Shown: positions 35,549 to 45,047 of the stretch, piece after piece | Position numbering within the stretch: the first letter of the stretch is position 1 | Layout of the letters: each line of letters opens with the position of its first letter | Source: Klebsiella planticola ATCC 33531 | Lineage (GTDB): Bacteria > Pseudomonadota > Gammaproteobacteria > Enterobacterales > Enterobacteriaceae | DNA: 64,000 nt | Reading direction: 5' to 3' | Assembly: GCF_000735435.1 (NCBI RefSeq) | Contig: NZ_JMPP01000028.1 | Coordinates: 1-64,000, forward strand | Program-made: the position numbers and the translations under genes | Notes under the pieces: model-generated | Databases searched by the model: none | Told to the model about the DNA's origin: nothing | The model's input: the letters and a program-made list of their open reading frames with translations, nothing else

Positions 35549-36589
35549 ATGAAAAAGCTCATACTCTCTGTACTCGCCTCTTCTTTACTGTGCTCGATGG
35601 CTTACGCCGCTGATTTAGCCCCGCTGAAATCGGATACTGAACCGGATCGCACAGACTGGACGCAGCTCAGCAGCAAATATGGTCCAATGCCGAAAGTCGA
35701 CAGCAAACTTAAAATTGGCGGCGTATCGAAAACGCTGACCAATGAATACTGGCGTTCACTCGGCGAAGGTTACCAGAACGTCGGTAAAAAATATGGTTTC
35801 ACCGTAGCTTATCAGGCTGCCGCCAATGAAGACGATCAACTGGGTCAGTTATCAATAGCGGAAACGCTTATCTCCCAGGGCTTTAACGGGCTGCTGGTAT
35901 CACCTCAGACCGATATCAACCTTGAACCCGCTCTGGAAAGTGCCACCAGCAAAAAAATTCCCGTGGTCAATGTTAACGATGCGGTGATGCCAAATGCACC
36001 GTATTACGTCGGGAACGTGCAGAAAGATAACGGTGTGCGGGTGGCGAAATGGTTCATCGAACACCATCCGCAGGGCGGTAAAGTTGCAGTGATCGAGGGG
36101 CAGCCTGGCGTCTATGCCGCTGGCCAGCGAACCCGCGGTTTCAACGAGACGCTACAGGCCAACGGCAAGTTCAATATTGTTGCCAGCGTACCGGCGAACT
36201 GGAGTCGCGAACAGGCGTTTAATGCGGCCTCAACAATCTTGCAGCAGCATCCCGATCTGATTGGTTTTTACGCAAATAACGACACCATGGCGCTGGGCGT
36301 AGTGGAAGCGGTTCGTTCGCTGAATAAAGCCGGGCAGGTGGCTGTATTTGGTACCGATGGCATCTCAGATGCCTATGCCTCGATTAAACGCGGCGAACTG
36401 ACGGGTACGGTGGACAGCTTCCCGGTACTGACCGGGGAAGTCGCAATGGAAGTTATGCTGCGCCTGATTGACGGGCAGAAAATTTCCCGCGTGGTCTCTA
36501 CACCTCAGGCCTTGATCACCAAAGATAACGCGGATGCCTTCTCGACCAAAGATAACGACAAGCTGCGTCAGCTGCTGGCTCAACAGTAA
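35549..36589 (+). CDS. sugar ABC transporter periplasmic binding protein
   Basis: 346 residues with a signal peptide (1-20, AYA|AD) and a RbsB-like type 1 periplasmic binding fold: LLVSPQTDINLEPALESATSKKIPVVNVND, VAVIEGQPG, GFYANNDTMALG, VFGTDGISDAYASIKRGELTGTV. These are the signature strands of the ribose/xylose/galactose family. It delivers the sugar to the permease and ATPase encoded next. Confidence 0.92.
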   Translation: MKKLILSVLASSLLCSMAYAADLAPLKSDTEPDRTDWTQLSSKYGPMPKVDSKLKIGGVSKTLTNEYWRSLGEGYQNVGKKYGFTVAYQAAANEDDQLGQLSIAETLISQGFNGLLVSPQTDINLEPALESATSKKIPVVNVNDAVMPNAPYYVGNVQKDNGVRVAKWFIEHHPQGGKVAVIEGQPGVYAAGQRTRGFNETLQANGKFNIVASVPANWSREQAFNAASTILQQHPDLIGFYANNDTMALGVVEAVRSLNKAGQVAVFGTDGISDAYASIKRGELTGTVDSFPVLTGEVAMEVMLRLIDGQKISRVVSTPQALITKDNADAFSTKDNDKLRQLLAQQ

Positions 36590-36605
36590 GTCAGGCGGAG
36601 GGTGT

Positions 36606-38108
36606 ATGGAACAGTATCGCTTAACGATGCGTGGGATAAGTAAGACATACGGTAACGCGGCGGCATTACAGGACGTGGACTTTTCGGTCAAACCTGGCGA
36701 GGTTCATGCCCTGATTGGTGAAAACGGCGCCGGAAAATCCACGCTGTTAAATATTCTTTCAGGTGTACGAGAGGCCGATAGCGGCGAGATTAGCGTGAAC
36801 GGACAGACCGTTCAGATGAAGAATCCGCTCAGCGCCCGTCATGCCGGTATTGCCATGATTCATCAGGAATTACAGCATGTTCCGGAACTCTCCGTTGCGC
36901 AGAATATGTTTCTTGGTCGGCCGCTCACCAGGGCAAAAGGTTTATGGGTGGATAAACACGCTCAGTTGGAAAGAGCGAAGCTGATTCTCAAACAGCTGGA
37001 TCCGACAATTGATCCCAATGAGCCGATCAAGAACCTGAAAGTCTCACAGCAGCAGATCGTGGAGATTGCTCGCGCCATGCTGGACGATGCAAAAATCATC
37101 GCCATGGACGAGCCGACATCCAGTCTGACGCCGAGAGAGTTTGACCGGCTGGCCGAACTGATTTCGGATCTGAAGTCTATGGGGGTATCGCTTATCTATG
37201 TTTCTCATAAGATGAACGAAATTTTCAGAGTCTGCGACCGGGCCACTATTATGCGTGATGGCAGGCAGGTTGGGGTGGTGAACATTTGTGATGAGGATGA
37301 AGAAAGCATTGTCTCAAAGATGGTCGGACGCAAGATTGAGAAACTTGAGCACAACTCATATGTGACCGACCGTGAAGTTCTTCGCGTTGAGAATCTCTCT
37401 CGTGGAGGCGCTGTGCGCGATGCCAGTTTCACCGTCCGTGCGGGTGAGGTGCTCGGTATTGCGGGTCTGGTCGGCGCCGGGCGTACGGAACTGATGAAAC
37501 TGATTGCCGGTATTGATAAACGCAGCAGCGGTAACGTGTTTGTTAATGGCCAGACGGTGCGTAATCACAACGTCAGTGCCGCGATTCGGGCAGGCATTGG
37601 CCTGGTCCCGGAGGACCGTAAGAAAGAAGGGATTATCAAAGAGCGTGCGGTGAAGATGAATATGGCACTGCCTTCGATGCGTAACTTCACCATTGCCGGG
37701 ATGATCGGCAAAGTTAAGCTTAACCGGGTTGCGCATGAAGTCATGAGCGATTTGAAGCTACGACCACTGAACATTGATAAAACGATTGGCACATTAAGTG
37801 GCGGTAATCAGCAGAAAGTTATTATTGGACGCTGGGTTGCCGCAGATGCTCAGGTTTTTCTGTTTGACGAACCAACCCGAGGGATTGATATTGGGGCGAA
37901 ATCAGAAATTTATAATCTGATAGAAAAACTGGCCCGTTCAGGCAAGGCAATTGTTGTTGTCTCTTCAGAGATGACAGAGATTATTCGTATTTCTGACCGA
38001 GTACTGGTTATGCGTGAAGGGAAGATTACTAAGGAACTGAAAGGTGACGCCATCACGGAAGATAATATTGCACGCTATGCCATTAAAGATGTCGAAGAGA
38101 CCATTTGA
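36606..38108 (+). CDS. sugar ABC transporter ATPase (RbsA-like, two NBDs)
   Basis: 500 residues from the ATG at 36606, which follows GGAGGGTGT; earlier in-frame starts fall inside the binding-protein gene. Two fused nucleotide-binding domains as in RbsA/MglA. The first has a good Walker A GENGAGKST at residues 38-46 and Walker B region IIAMDEPTSSL. The second has the degenerate GLVGAGRTEL in place of Walker A but a clear LSGGNQQK signature and FLFDEPTRGIDIGAK, which is usual for the family. Confidence 0.94.
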   Translation: MEQYRLTMRGISKTYGNAAALQDVDFSVKPGEVHALIGENGAGKSTLLNILSGVREADSGEISVNGQTVQMKNPLSARHAGIAMIHQELQHVPELSVAQNMFLGRPLTRAKGLWVDKHAQLERAKLILKQLDPTIDPNEPIKNLKVSQQQIVEIARAMLDDAKIIAMDEPTSSLTPREFDRLAELISDLKSMGVSLIYVSHKMNEIFRVCDRATIMRDGRQVGVVNICDEDEESIVSKMVGRKIEKLEHNSYVTDREVLRVENLSRGGAVRDASFTVRAGEVLGIAGLVGAGRTELMKLIAGIDKRSSGNVFVNGQTVRNHNVSAAIRAGIGLVPEDRKKEGIIKERAVKMNMALPSMRNFTIAGMIGKVKLNRVAHEVMSDLKLRPLNIDKTIGTLSGGNQQKVIIGRWVAADAQVFLFDEPTRGIDIGAKSEIYNLIEKLARSGKAIVVVSSEMTEIIRISDRVLVMREGKITKELKGDAITEDNIARYAIKDVEETI

Positions 38109-38143
38109 ATTTCTTACCTTTATTAATTTGAAAGGCCATAATC

Positions 38144-39115
38144 ATGATTTCACAAAGTAATTCCCGGCCAGAAAAGCTTCGTGCACTGCCGTTTAAATTT
38201 AACCTTCGCGATGCCGGAACCTTAATTGGTTTGCTTATTATCATTATTACGTTTTCTTTTTTATCACCGGTGTTTTTCACTATTCCTAATTTGTTGAATA
38301 TTTTACAGCAATCATCCATTAACGCATTAATTGCGCTCGGGATGACCCTGGTCATTATCTCCGGAGGTATCGATCTTTCGGTGGGGCCGGCTGCAGCATT
38401 ATCAGCGGTTTTAGGGGCAACCATGATGGTTGCCGGAGTCCCCGTGCCGTTGGCCATTCTGGCAACGCTGGGAATTGGGGCTATCTGCGGTGTCTTTAGC
38501 GGTTCGCTGGTGGCCTATGCCGGATTGCAACCCTTCATTGTTACCCTCGGGGGGCTGTCGCTGTTCCGTGCTATCGCACTGATTTATACCGGCGGCAATC
38601 CGGTATTTGGTATCCCGACGGAATTCCGTAGCCTGATTAACAGTGAAATTTTTGGCATTCCAACGCCTATCGTTATTGTTGCCGTTATTGCTTTGGTACT
38701 GTGGACCGTCATGAATAAAACGCCGTTAGGAGAATATATTCTGGCTGTCGGCGGCAATGAAGAAGCGGCTCGCGTTGCCGGCGTGCCGGTGAAAAGAACC
38801 AAAGTCACGGTATTTGTTATCTCAGGAACCCTGGCCTCTCTGGCCTCACTGATCTTGATTGGTCGGTTAGGTGCTGCGGAACCAACGATTGGCAATCTGT
38901 GGGAACTGGATGCCATTGCCGCGGCGGCTATTGGCGGCGCGTCTCTGATGGGAGGGAAAGGTAGCGTAGTAGGTACAATTATCGGCGCCATCATTCTTGG
39001 TGCGCTACGCAATGGCCTGACGTTACTTAATATCCAGGCTTTTTACCAATTGCTTGCGACTGGTCTTATTATTATCATAGCGATGTTGATTGACAGAGCG
39101 ACCAGAGGCAAGTAA
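38144..39115 (+). CDS. sugar ABC transporter permease (RbsC-like)
   Basis: 323-residue inner-membrane permease with about 8-10 hydrophobic segments. Characteristic RbsC-family stretches are visible: LIALGMTLVIISGGIDLSVGP near residues 65-85, and EEAARVAGVPVKRTKV, the cytoplasmic loop docking the ATPase. Stop and the next start overlap by one base (TAATGA), so the regulator gene is translationally coupled. Confidence 0.94.
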   Translation: MISQSNSRPEKLRALPFKFNLRDAGTLIGLLIIIITFSFLSPVFFTIPNLLNILQQSSINALIALGMTLVIISGGIDLSVGPAAALSAVLGATMMVAGVPVPLAILATLGIGAICGVFSGSLVAYAGLQPFIVTLGGLSLFRAIALIYTGGNPVFGIPTEFRSLINSEIFGIPTPIVIVAVIALVLWTVMNKTPLGEYILAVGGNEEAARVAGVPVKRTKVTVFVISGTLASLASLILIGRLGAAEPTIGNLWELDAIAAAAIGGASLMGGKGSVVGTIIGAIILGALRNGLTLLNIQAFYQLLATGLIIIIAMLIDRATRGK

Positions 39116-39972
39116 TGAAGCAGGATCCACGAGCCATTGGTGCTCAAATACGTATGCGACTACCCCAGCTGACACCTTTAGAGCGACGTGTGGTTGAGGC
39201 TATCATCGCCCGAACTGATATTACTGAGCAAACTTCTCTAAAAGAAATTGCCCACGAGAATAATGTTTCAGAGGCGATGATTGTCAAAATAGCCAAGAAG
39301 CTTAACTTTTCAGGTTTTAGAAATTTCAGAACTGGTTTGATTTATTATAACCAATCTGAGGTGGCAAGTTTACACGCGGAAATTGAGCCTGATGATTCAT
39401 CGGAACAACTGTTGTCAAAAGTATTCAGAACATCAATTCAGGCTATTGAAGAGACGATGTCTATTCTGGATATTGCAGAGTTCGACCGCGCTGCGGATAT
39501 TATATTCAAAGCTCGACATATTGACTTATATGCTGTCGGTGGTTCCGCCACGGTAGCACGTGACTTATCCCACAAGCTTTTAAAAATTGGTATTAAGTCG
39601 ACGGTATATGATGACGCCCATATTATGTTGATGTCCGCTGCGGTGCTATCTGACGACGATGCTGTACTTGCAATCAGTCACTCTGGCGCAACGCGTGCCG
39701 TTAACGATCCGGTAAAACTGGCGGCACGCAATGGTGCCAAAGTGATTGCGATTACGAATTATGCCGAATCGCCTATTGCGCGTAACGCGCATGTGGTACT
39801 CAATTCAACTTCTCAGGGATCGCATTTGTTAGGGGAAAACGCCGCGTCACGCATTGCTCAGCTCAATATTCTGGATGCATTGTTTGTGGCCATTGCCAAG
39901 AAAGATCTGAAGCAGGCGGAGAAGAATTTGATGAAAACCCAGCATGCGGTTCAGGACCTGCGGGAATATTAA
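39115..39972 (+). CDS. RpiR family transcriptional regulator
   Basis: 285 residues: N-terminal helix-turn-helix (SLKEIAHENNVSEAMIVKIAKKLNFSGFRNFR, about 40-75) and a C-terminal SIS sugar-phosphate-binding domain (DLYAVGGSATVARDLSHKL..., AISHSGATRAV). RpiR proteins usually sense a phosphosugar of the pathway they control. Being inside the operon it probably regulates it, and possibly the divergent chitobiase. Confidence 0.92.
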   Translation: MKQDPRAIGAQIRMRLPQLTPLERRVVEAIIARTDITEQTSLKEIAHENNVSEAMIVKIAKKLNFSGFRNFRTGLIYYNQSEVASLHAEIEPDDSSEQLLSKVFRTSIQAIEETMSILDIAEFDRAADIIFKARHIDLYAVGGSATVARDLSHKLLKIGIKSTVYDDAHIMLMSAAVLSDDDAVLAISHSGATRAVNDPVKLAARNGAKVIAITNYAESPIARNAHVVLNSTSQGSHLLGENAASRIAQLNILDALFVAIAKKDLKQAEKNLMKTQHAVQDLREY

Positions 39973-39974
39973 CC

Positions 39975-40838
39975 ATGAGTAAAATTGTTGTAGCGGGGAG
40001 CCTTCATTACGACATTATGCTGGATGCGCACCATCGTCCGGAAAAAGGTGAAACGGTAATGGGCTCGGGCTGCACTTACAAATTTGGCGGTAAAGGGGGC
40101 AATCAAGCCATATCCGCTGCTCGTGCGGGAGGGAACGTCATTTTTATTGGTGCAGTAGGGGCTGATGCGCAAGGGGCGTTTCTTCTGCAGACGCTTTGTG
40201 ATGCCGGAGTCAATATCGGATCGGTCGCCACAATAGATGAGATCCCTTCCGGGATGAGCGTGGCGATTTCTGATGTCGATGGTGATTATGGTGCGGTTGT
40301 CGTCTCAAATGCGAATCAGCATATTCCTGCAAAACTCTTTCAACAGGGTGACATCTGGCAAGATGCCGGAATGCTGGTTCTCCAGAACGAAGTTCCGGAA
40401 ACGATAAATCTGTATGCGGCCATCGAAGCCAGCAAGCGGGGGATTCCTGTCTGTATCAATGCGGCGCCGGCCAGAGAACTGAGCCCGCAGCTGGAAAGCT
40501 GCATCACGTTGCTGGTGGTTAATGCTATAGAGGCACGTGATATGTGTGGAGTGACGGTGAACGACCTTTCCTCAGCCCTGGAAGCTGCGGAATTATTGGC
40601 TAAACGTTTCTCTCAGGTTGTTGTCACAGCCGGCGAACATGGTGTCGCGTTTTGTGAAGCGGGCATTGCGGGCTCGACTTTAGCCGCCAGGCGGATAACG
40701 CTGGTGAGTACTCATGGCGCTGGTGATTGTTTTATGGGGGTTTTATGCACCAGCCTGATGCATGGAGAGGTGCTTAGCGATGCGGTATTTCGGGCGAATG
40801 AAGCTGCCGCCCGCCATGTCTCTCAGCCCCGGGCATAA
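39975..40838 (+). CDS. PfkB/ribokinase family sugar kinase
   Basis: 287 residues. N-terminal GSLHYDIMLDA and FGGKGGNQAISAARAG signatures of ribokinases, and near the C-terminus the anion-hole and catalytic-base motif STHGAGDCFMG. Likely phosphorylates the imported sugar or the isomerase product, making the ligand of the RpiR regulator. It starts 2 bp after the regulator stop and ends the operon, about 75 bp before the tRNA-Asn terminator remnant. Confidence 0.92.
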   Translation: MSKIVVAGSLHYDIMLDAHHRPEKGETVMGSGCTYKFGGKGGNQAISAARAGGNVIFIGAVGADAQGAFLLQTLCDAGVNIGSVATIDEIPSGMSVAISDVDGDYGAVVVSNANQHIPAKLFQQGDIWQDAGMLVLQNEVPETINLYAAIEASKRGIPVCINAAPARELSPQLESCITLLVVNAIEARDMCGVTVNDLSSALEAAELLAKRFSQVVVTAGEHGVAFCEAGIAGSTLAARRITLVSTHGAGDCFMGVLCTSLMHGEVLSDAVFRANEAAARHVSQPRA

Positions 40839-40914
40839 AGAAGTATTCCGTCATCCAGAGCCTCAGTATGGCAAAATTAGCAGCTGATTTTTCTTCAGAA
40901 GAAGAATGAAAAGC

Positions 40915-40947
40915 AAAAAGCCCGCTTAAGTTTTCTTAAGCGGGCTT
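40915..40947 (-). terminator. tRNA-Asn terminator copy at element boundary
   Basis: AAAAAGCCCGCTTAAG (40915-40930) with CTTAAGCGGGCTT (40935-40947). Compared with the third intact tRNA-Asn locus it differs at only one base over about 60 bp including the adjoining tRNA end, so it is a recent copy. Confidence 0.85.
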
Positions 40948-40954
40948 CTTAAAT

Positions 40955-40971
40955 ATGGCTCCTCTGACTGG
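40955..40971 (-). repeat. attachment site (17-bp tRNA-Asn 3' end) at left edge of ICE
   Basis: ATGGCTCCTCTGACTGG is identical to the 3' end of the intact tRNA-Asn genes; homology to the tRNA stops exactly after 40971. ICEKp-family elements are known to integrate into tRNA-Asn using a 17-bp repeat of this sequence. The missing tRNA body should be at the far end of the element, beyond the window, with the integrase gene. Confidence 0.88.
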
Positions 40972-41342
40972 GATCGCCTTTGCCAATAACTGGCTAAAAA
41001 ACAAGCTAAACCTGAATTCTTACCCTGTCAAGACCACCAGAATGACCACCAATAGTCACTGGTTACATAACACTAGTTGGTGCGGTCTTGTTGTATATGG
41101 TGTCCATGATCTTATGCTCAGCAAAAGTGTTTTATGTATAACGGCCTACTTCGTAGGGAAAGTTCGTATGCCGGAAGATCTCTAAATGCGAATGGTAATA
41201 TTATGCAGGGGATTTACATAGCTAGCTCATCAAAAAAGAAAGCTAACTTAAGAGTCTTAAGAAAACATTCTGTGTTGGGGTTTTAAATTTGAGTATCATG
41301 AGTGTAGAATGATTAAGAATTATCTTAAAAAAGGGGCCTACG
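40972..41342. other. non-coding left end of the ICE
   Basis: About 370 bp with no credible gene. CAAGACC (around 41029) and GGTCTTG (around 41088) form a small inverted repeat, which could be an integrase or excisionase arm site or chance. The last 60 bp are AT-rich and lead into the kinase gene behind AAGGGG. Confidence 0.45.
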
Positions 41343-42674
41343 ATGGTGATCAATCATATCAAGCGTATAGGTAGTGGTGGTTTTGGTAATGTTGATTTAG
41401 TGCAAGACATTGAGAACGGTAATTATTATGCAAAAAAAACATTTTCGATAAACCAACCCCAGCCTTTGCCTCCCGAACTGGCTGAAAATGTTAAAAAAAG
41501 ATTTATAAGAGAGGCTAGTGTACAGCACAGATTAATACATAAAAATATTGTTCCAGTCCTTTTCAAAGATCTTGCAAGTAATCCACCATCATTCCTTATG
41601 CCTGTTGCAGCATCAAGTCTTGATAAAGATATCGCACAAAGTCGAAATTTGAATGGTTTTTTCTTAAGGGCCATAATGGATATTCTGTCTGGGCTTGAAG
41701 AATTGCATTCATTGCAAATTTATCATCGTGATCTCAAACCTCAAAATGTTCTAAGATTTGACGCAGGAGATGGTTCATATTATGCAATTAGTGATTTTGG
41801 TTTAATGTCAGTTAAAGATACTCAAATTTCTGCGTTAACTCATACAGGAATGAAAATGGGTTCGGATTATTACACTGCACCTGAAATTGTTTCAGACCTC
41901 AGAAAAGCAAGTATTGCCTCTGATATATATTCGTTGGGATGTATACTACATGACTTTGTAGGTACAGACGAAAGAATTCCTTGTGGTGAGATTAATAATG
42001 ATTCAAGTGCGTACGCCCATATTCTACGTGTATGTACTCGTCGAGATCCGTCAAGACGGTTCCCTAGTGTCTCAGCATTAAGGGATGCAATTCTTAGCAT
42101 TGATCCTGCGACTGTTATTCATCTCTCAGCTGAAGTAAGTTCATATGCTTCTGCTTTAGAGAGCGGTAACCCAATTAATGTTGAAACGTGGAGAGAAATA
42201 GTTAATTTTATTGAAGATAATATTGGTGGAGAAAACTCTACTGTGATATTTCAACGTCTAACTTTCGATAGGATCAATGAGGTCATTGCTCATGACACTA
42301 TGCTCGCTTGTCGACTAGGTGAGGCATATGGTCGTTGGGTTGCTGATGGTGTATTTTCATTTGAGCAGTGTGACGGGATATGTAATCGACTCGAACAGTT
42401 TTTACAAGTTAACGACTTGAACTGTAAAGTTGAAATTATCATAGCTATGCTTTTAATGGGGACATCACATAATCGTTGGTATGTCGAAAGGCGCTTTGTA
42501 AGCGTAGCAGGTCACGATATGACACCAGATCTGGCTAAAAGGCTTGCTTTGGAGATGAGTATACTTGAAGGTAGAATGTGTGCGGCGGTGAGCCACCTTC
42601 AAAGATCCATTGGTGCCACACCTGATATGCTTCATCCAGAGCTTTTCGATATGATACAAAGAGTATGCCATTGA
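41343..42674 (+). CDS. soluble Ser/Thr protein kinase (Hanks type), defence-associated candidate
   Basis: 443 residues. The N-terminal ~250 form a eukaryotic-like kinase with all key residues: Gly loop GSGGFG (10-15), Lys31, helix-C Glu57 in REASVQ, catalytic HRDLKPQN (128-135), DFG (151-153) and APE (179-181). The remaining ~185 residues are helical and unrecognised; no transmembrane segment or PASTA domain, so it is cytoplasmic and unlike PknB-type sensors. It overlaps the PP2C phosphatase gene by 10 bp. It is AT-rich compared with the core chromosome, lies first in the ICE cargo and is followed by Hachiman genes. Function unproven; a regulated toxic or signalling kinase in phage defence is inference. 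Confidence 0.9.
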   Translation: MVINHIKRIGSGGFGNVDLVQDIENGNYYAKKTFSINQPQPLPPELAENVKKRFIREASVQHRLIHKNIVPVLFKDLASNPPSFLMPVAASSLDKDIAQSRNLNGFFLRAIMDILSGLEELHSLQIYHRDLKPQNVLRFDAGDGSYYAISDFGLMSVKDTQISALTHTGMKMGSDYYTAPEIVSDLRKASIASDIYSLGCILHDFVGTDERIPCGEINNDSSAYAHILRVCTRRDPSRRFPSVSALRDAILSIDPATVIHLSAEVSSYASALESGNPINVETWREIVNFIEDNIGGENSTVIFQRLTFDRINEVIAHDTMLACRLGEAYGRWVADGVFSFEQCDGICNRLEQFLQVNDLNCKVEIIIAMLLMGTSHNRWYVERRFVSVAGHDMTPDLAKRLALEMSILEGRMCAAVSHLQRSIGATPDMLHPELFDMIQRVCH

Positions 42675-43375
42675 TAAACAAATTCGCTTACACGTCCCCA
42701 GGACCTAGAACTCAAAACCAAGATGCCATCTTGGTTGAGTGTTTGCCCAGTGCTAATTTGTTATGCTGCGTTGCAGACGGCGTTGGCGGTAATCTTGGAG
42801 GGGAAACAGCCTCTCGCTTAGCACTGGACATAATTTCTGCAACTTTGCGAAGTGATGGCAATGTTTCACTTCATGAAGCCATTAACTCCGCTGACGAAGC
42901 GATTAAAAATGCTGCTAGGGAAGATGATAAATTGACCGGTATGGCCACGACTGTGACTGCCATCAAACTTCTAGGTACCAAGTTACTAGGGGCCAATTGT
43001 GGTGATTCCCGTGCTTATCTGTTGAGGGGGCGTGGTCTTATGCAGCTTTCATATGATCATAGTGAAGTTGCTCGACTTCTACGTGAAGGTAAGTTAACTA
43101 AAGAGGCTGCTGTTGACTATCCGCGTAAAAACATTCTTGATAGTGCACTTGGAGCAAGCAAACCTTTACAAATCCATGATTTTCAAATCGATTTGATGGG
43201 CGGTGACAGAATTGCCATTCTCACAGACGGGGTTTCTTCAGTTGTTAGTAAAAAGGACTTTCGGGATCTTTCATTAAAAAATCAGTTATTGGATGATTAT
43301 GGTTCAAGTATTATCAATCTTGTTGAGCATAGAGGTACTAGGGATAATTACTCTTTGATTCTTATAGAAATTTGA
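42665..43375 (+). CDS. PP2C-type Ser/Thr phosphatase
   Basis: 236-residue metal-dependent phosphatase with a complete PP2C core: NQD with Asp20, ADGVGG (Asp38-Gly39), GMATTV (92-97), NCGDSRAYLLR with Asp114, LTDGV (Asp188) and RDNYS (Asp227-Asn228). No membrane segment. It starts inside the end of the kinase gene, so the two proteins are translationally coupled and probably act as an on/off pair on the same targets or on the kinase itself, as in YegI-PphC of E. coli. Confidence 0.92.
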   Translation: MPLINKFAYTSPGPRTQNQDAILVECLPSANLLCCVADGVGGNLGGETASRLALDIISATLRSDGNVSLHEAINSADEAIKNAAREDDKLTGMATTVTAIKLLGTKLLGANCGDSRAYLLRGRGLMQLSYDHSEVARLLREGKLTKEAAVDYPRKNILDSALGASKPLQIHDFQIDLMGGDRIAILTDGVSSVVSKKDFRDLSLKNQLLDDYGSSIINLVEHRGTRDNYSLILIEI

Positions 43376-44141
43376 TTTACGCTGAGGTGCGTTTATGGTA
43401 TGACGCCCTCTTTTATATAAGTTTGTAATTAAATTCACTCAGTTCATCCTTAATCCAATTAATATCTATATGGCCAGTAATTTACTTGTTTTCTTTGATT
43501 TATATTTCATCAATTGTGGTTGTATGCAATGTATCTAATTAATTATCTGAGTTTTACTTCTTTCTTAATATTTAAAGTTTATCTTGTATTTTAAGTAATG
43601 TAACCTGCTTTCACCATTGCCGATTTTAAATGGGATTTGCCGCTACGTAAACTGTTGCGATTTGTACTAGAATGTTTTTTCTAGCAGAGGGGGGGACTCA
43701 AACAGTAAATAGTAATGCCAAATTTTTTTTGCTTTTGTGTAACTCATGAACCTGGGATGAAAATTATTTAGAAAGTGCATTGGCGATGTTGTTAGTCATT
43801 AAAAGCATAGCAGGGGAAAAGTGAAAAGAACACTTATAAATCGCGTCTCCAGAGCGGAAATAGGGCTATAACCAATTCCATATCACACCAAAAAAGTAAT
43901 GTATGCGACCAGCATTAACTGAAAACTGACATATAATGTCAAATTTATTTATTTATTTGGTATATACGTTCAAGAAAACTCTTCTTTTGGAATTATGAAC
44001 TGATTTATGTTGTGGCAAAGAATTGGTGAATGTTTTCTATCACAGGATGTGCTAAATTATTCAATAATAAATATTTTCAATGTTAGTGTTTACCTACCGT
44101 GTATATAATGCTTTTGTTTTTTATCATTACATAACAGCATA
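43376..44141. other. long AT-rich gap between phosphatase and hamA
   Basis: About 766 bp, very AT-rich, no ORF I can support and no tRNA. It separates the kinase/phosphatase pair from the Hachiman operon, so the latter probably has its own promoter here. A non-coding RNA cannot be excluded or shown by eye. Confidence 0.5.
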
Positions 44142-45047
44142 ATGAAAATGAACAACAAACTAAAGCCACAATTAAAAAACCATGATGTTATCAAAAAAGT
44201 TTTGAGAAAGGTTGAAGTATCTCTACTTCTCTCTGATAAAAGAAAGGTTGAGACCTTATTAGTTTACTTACCAATTGAAAACGGCGAAAGTAAGCACTCA
44301 GTTTTTTTTGAACTTATTAAAGATGAGCTGTTACATAATTTTGCTCTTACATGCAAAGAAATTGATAGAAAGTTAAAGAGACCAAGTAAAATTGCGATAG
44401 ATCAACTTTTTAAAAAGGCCTTGAGCAAACTCAGTCAACAAACAGCACACGGTGAATTAGGTGAGTTAATTCTCTTTACAATATTAGATGTTTACCTGCA
44501 AGCTCCCAGACTGCTCAGCAAAATATCACTTAAAACCAGCGCAAGAATGCCTGTTTATGGCGCTGATAGTATCCATGCTCAGTTTATTAAGGGCGGGTTG
44601 AGATTATATCTAGGAGAGTCAAAGCTTTATACTTCTTTTTCAAGTGCTGCAACAGCAGCTGTTGAATCTATTAAGTCCGCAAGTGATAAATATATACAGG
44701 AATTCAATTTAATTGATAGTCATTTAGATCTTCCTGAGCTTGATGAAGATTCTCAAGAGGAGCTGATAAGAATTTTAAATCCTTTTGAGAATACAAGTAA
44801 ATTGGATTTTATACACTCACCATGTTTCATTGGTTTTGCTGATGGTAATTTAATAAAAGATGCAACGAGTGACGATGACTTTATCCAAAGATATATCCAT
44901 GTTGCTTTTGAGCATATTGATGACTACTATAAAAAAATTGAATTGCAAGGTTTAGATATAAATTCAACAACTTTATTCATATTACCTTTTAGTGATATTA
45001 AAAAGCTTGTTGATAGCTTTATTGCTCATCTGGAGATAGCAAAATGA
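44142..45047 (+). CDS. hamA: HamA, DUF1837 nuclease-like subunit of Hachiman defence
   Basis: 301 residues resembling the DUF1837 protein HamA (AbpA in E. coli). A PD-(D/E)xK nuclease signature is visible: HGELGELILF with Glu105 and Glu108, Asp142 in YGADSIH, and GESK with Glu159 and Lys161. HamA is held inactive by the helicase HamB and released to cut DNA on sensing DNA damage or phage activity, according to published work on Hachiman. Its stop overlaps the hamB start (ATGA). The start at 44142 has no strong ribosome site; a second ATG two codons later is possible. Confidence 0.85.
   Translation: MKMNNKLKPQLKNHDVIKKVLRKVEVSLLLSDKRKVETLLVYLPIENGESKHSVFFELIKDELLHNFALTCKEIDRKLKRPSKIAIDQLFKKALSKLSQQTAHGELGELILFTILDVYLQAPRLLSKISLKTSARMPVYGADSIHAQFIKGGLRLYLGESKLYTSFSSAATAAVESIKSASDKYIQEFNLIDSHLDLPELDEDSQEELIRILNPFENTSKLDFIHSPCFIGFADGNLIKDATSDDDFIQRYIHVAFEHIDDYYKKIELQGLDINSTTLFILPFSDIKKLVDSFIAHLEIAK

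Noticed and set aside
40955..40971. A functional tRNA-Asn at this place
   Set aside because: Only the last 16 bases of the tRNA plus terminator are present; no anticodon or promoter.
40955..41185. 76-codon ORF beginning in the tRNA-Asn end repeat
   Set aside because: Its start lies inside the att repeat and the peptide has no recognisable features.
41343..42674. Kinase as a BREX PglW or PknB-type receptor kinase
   Set aside because: Far shorter than PglW, no BREX genes nearby, and no membrane segment or PASTA repeats.
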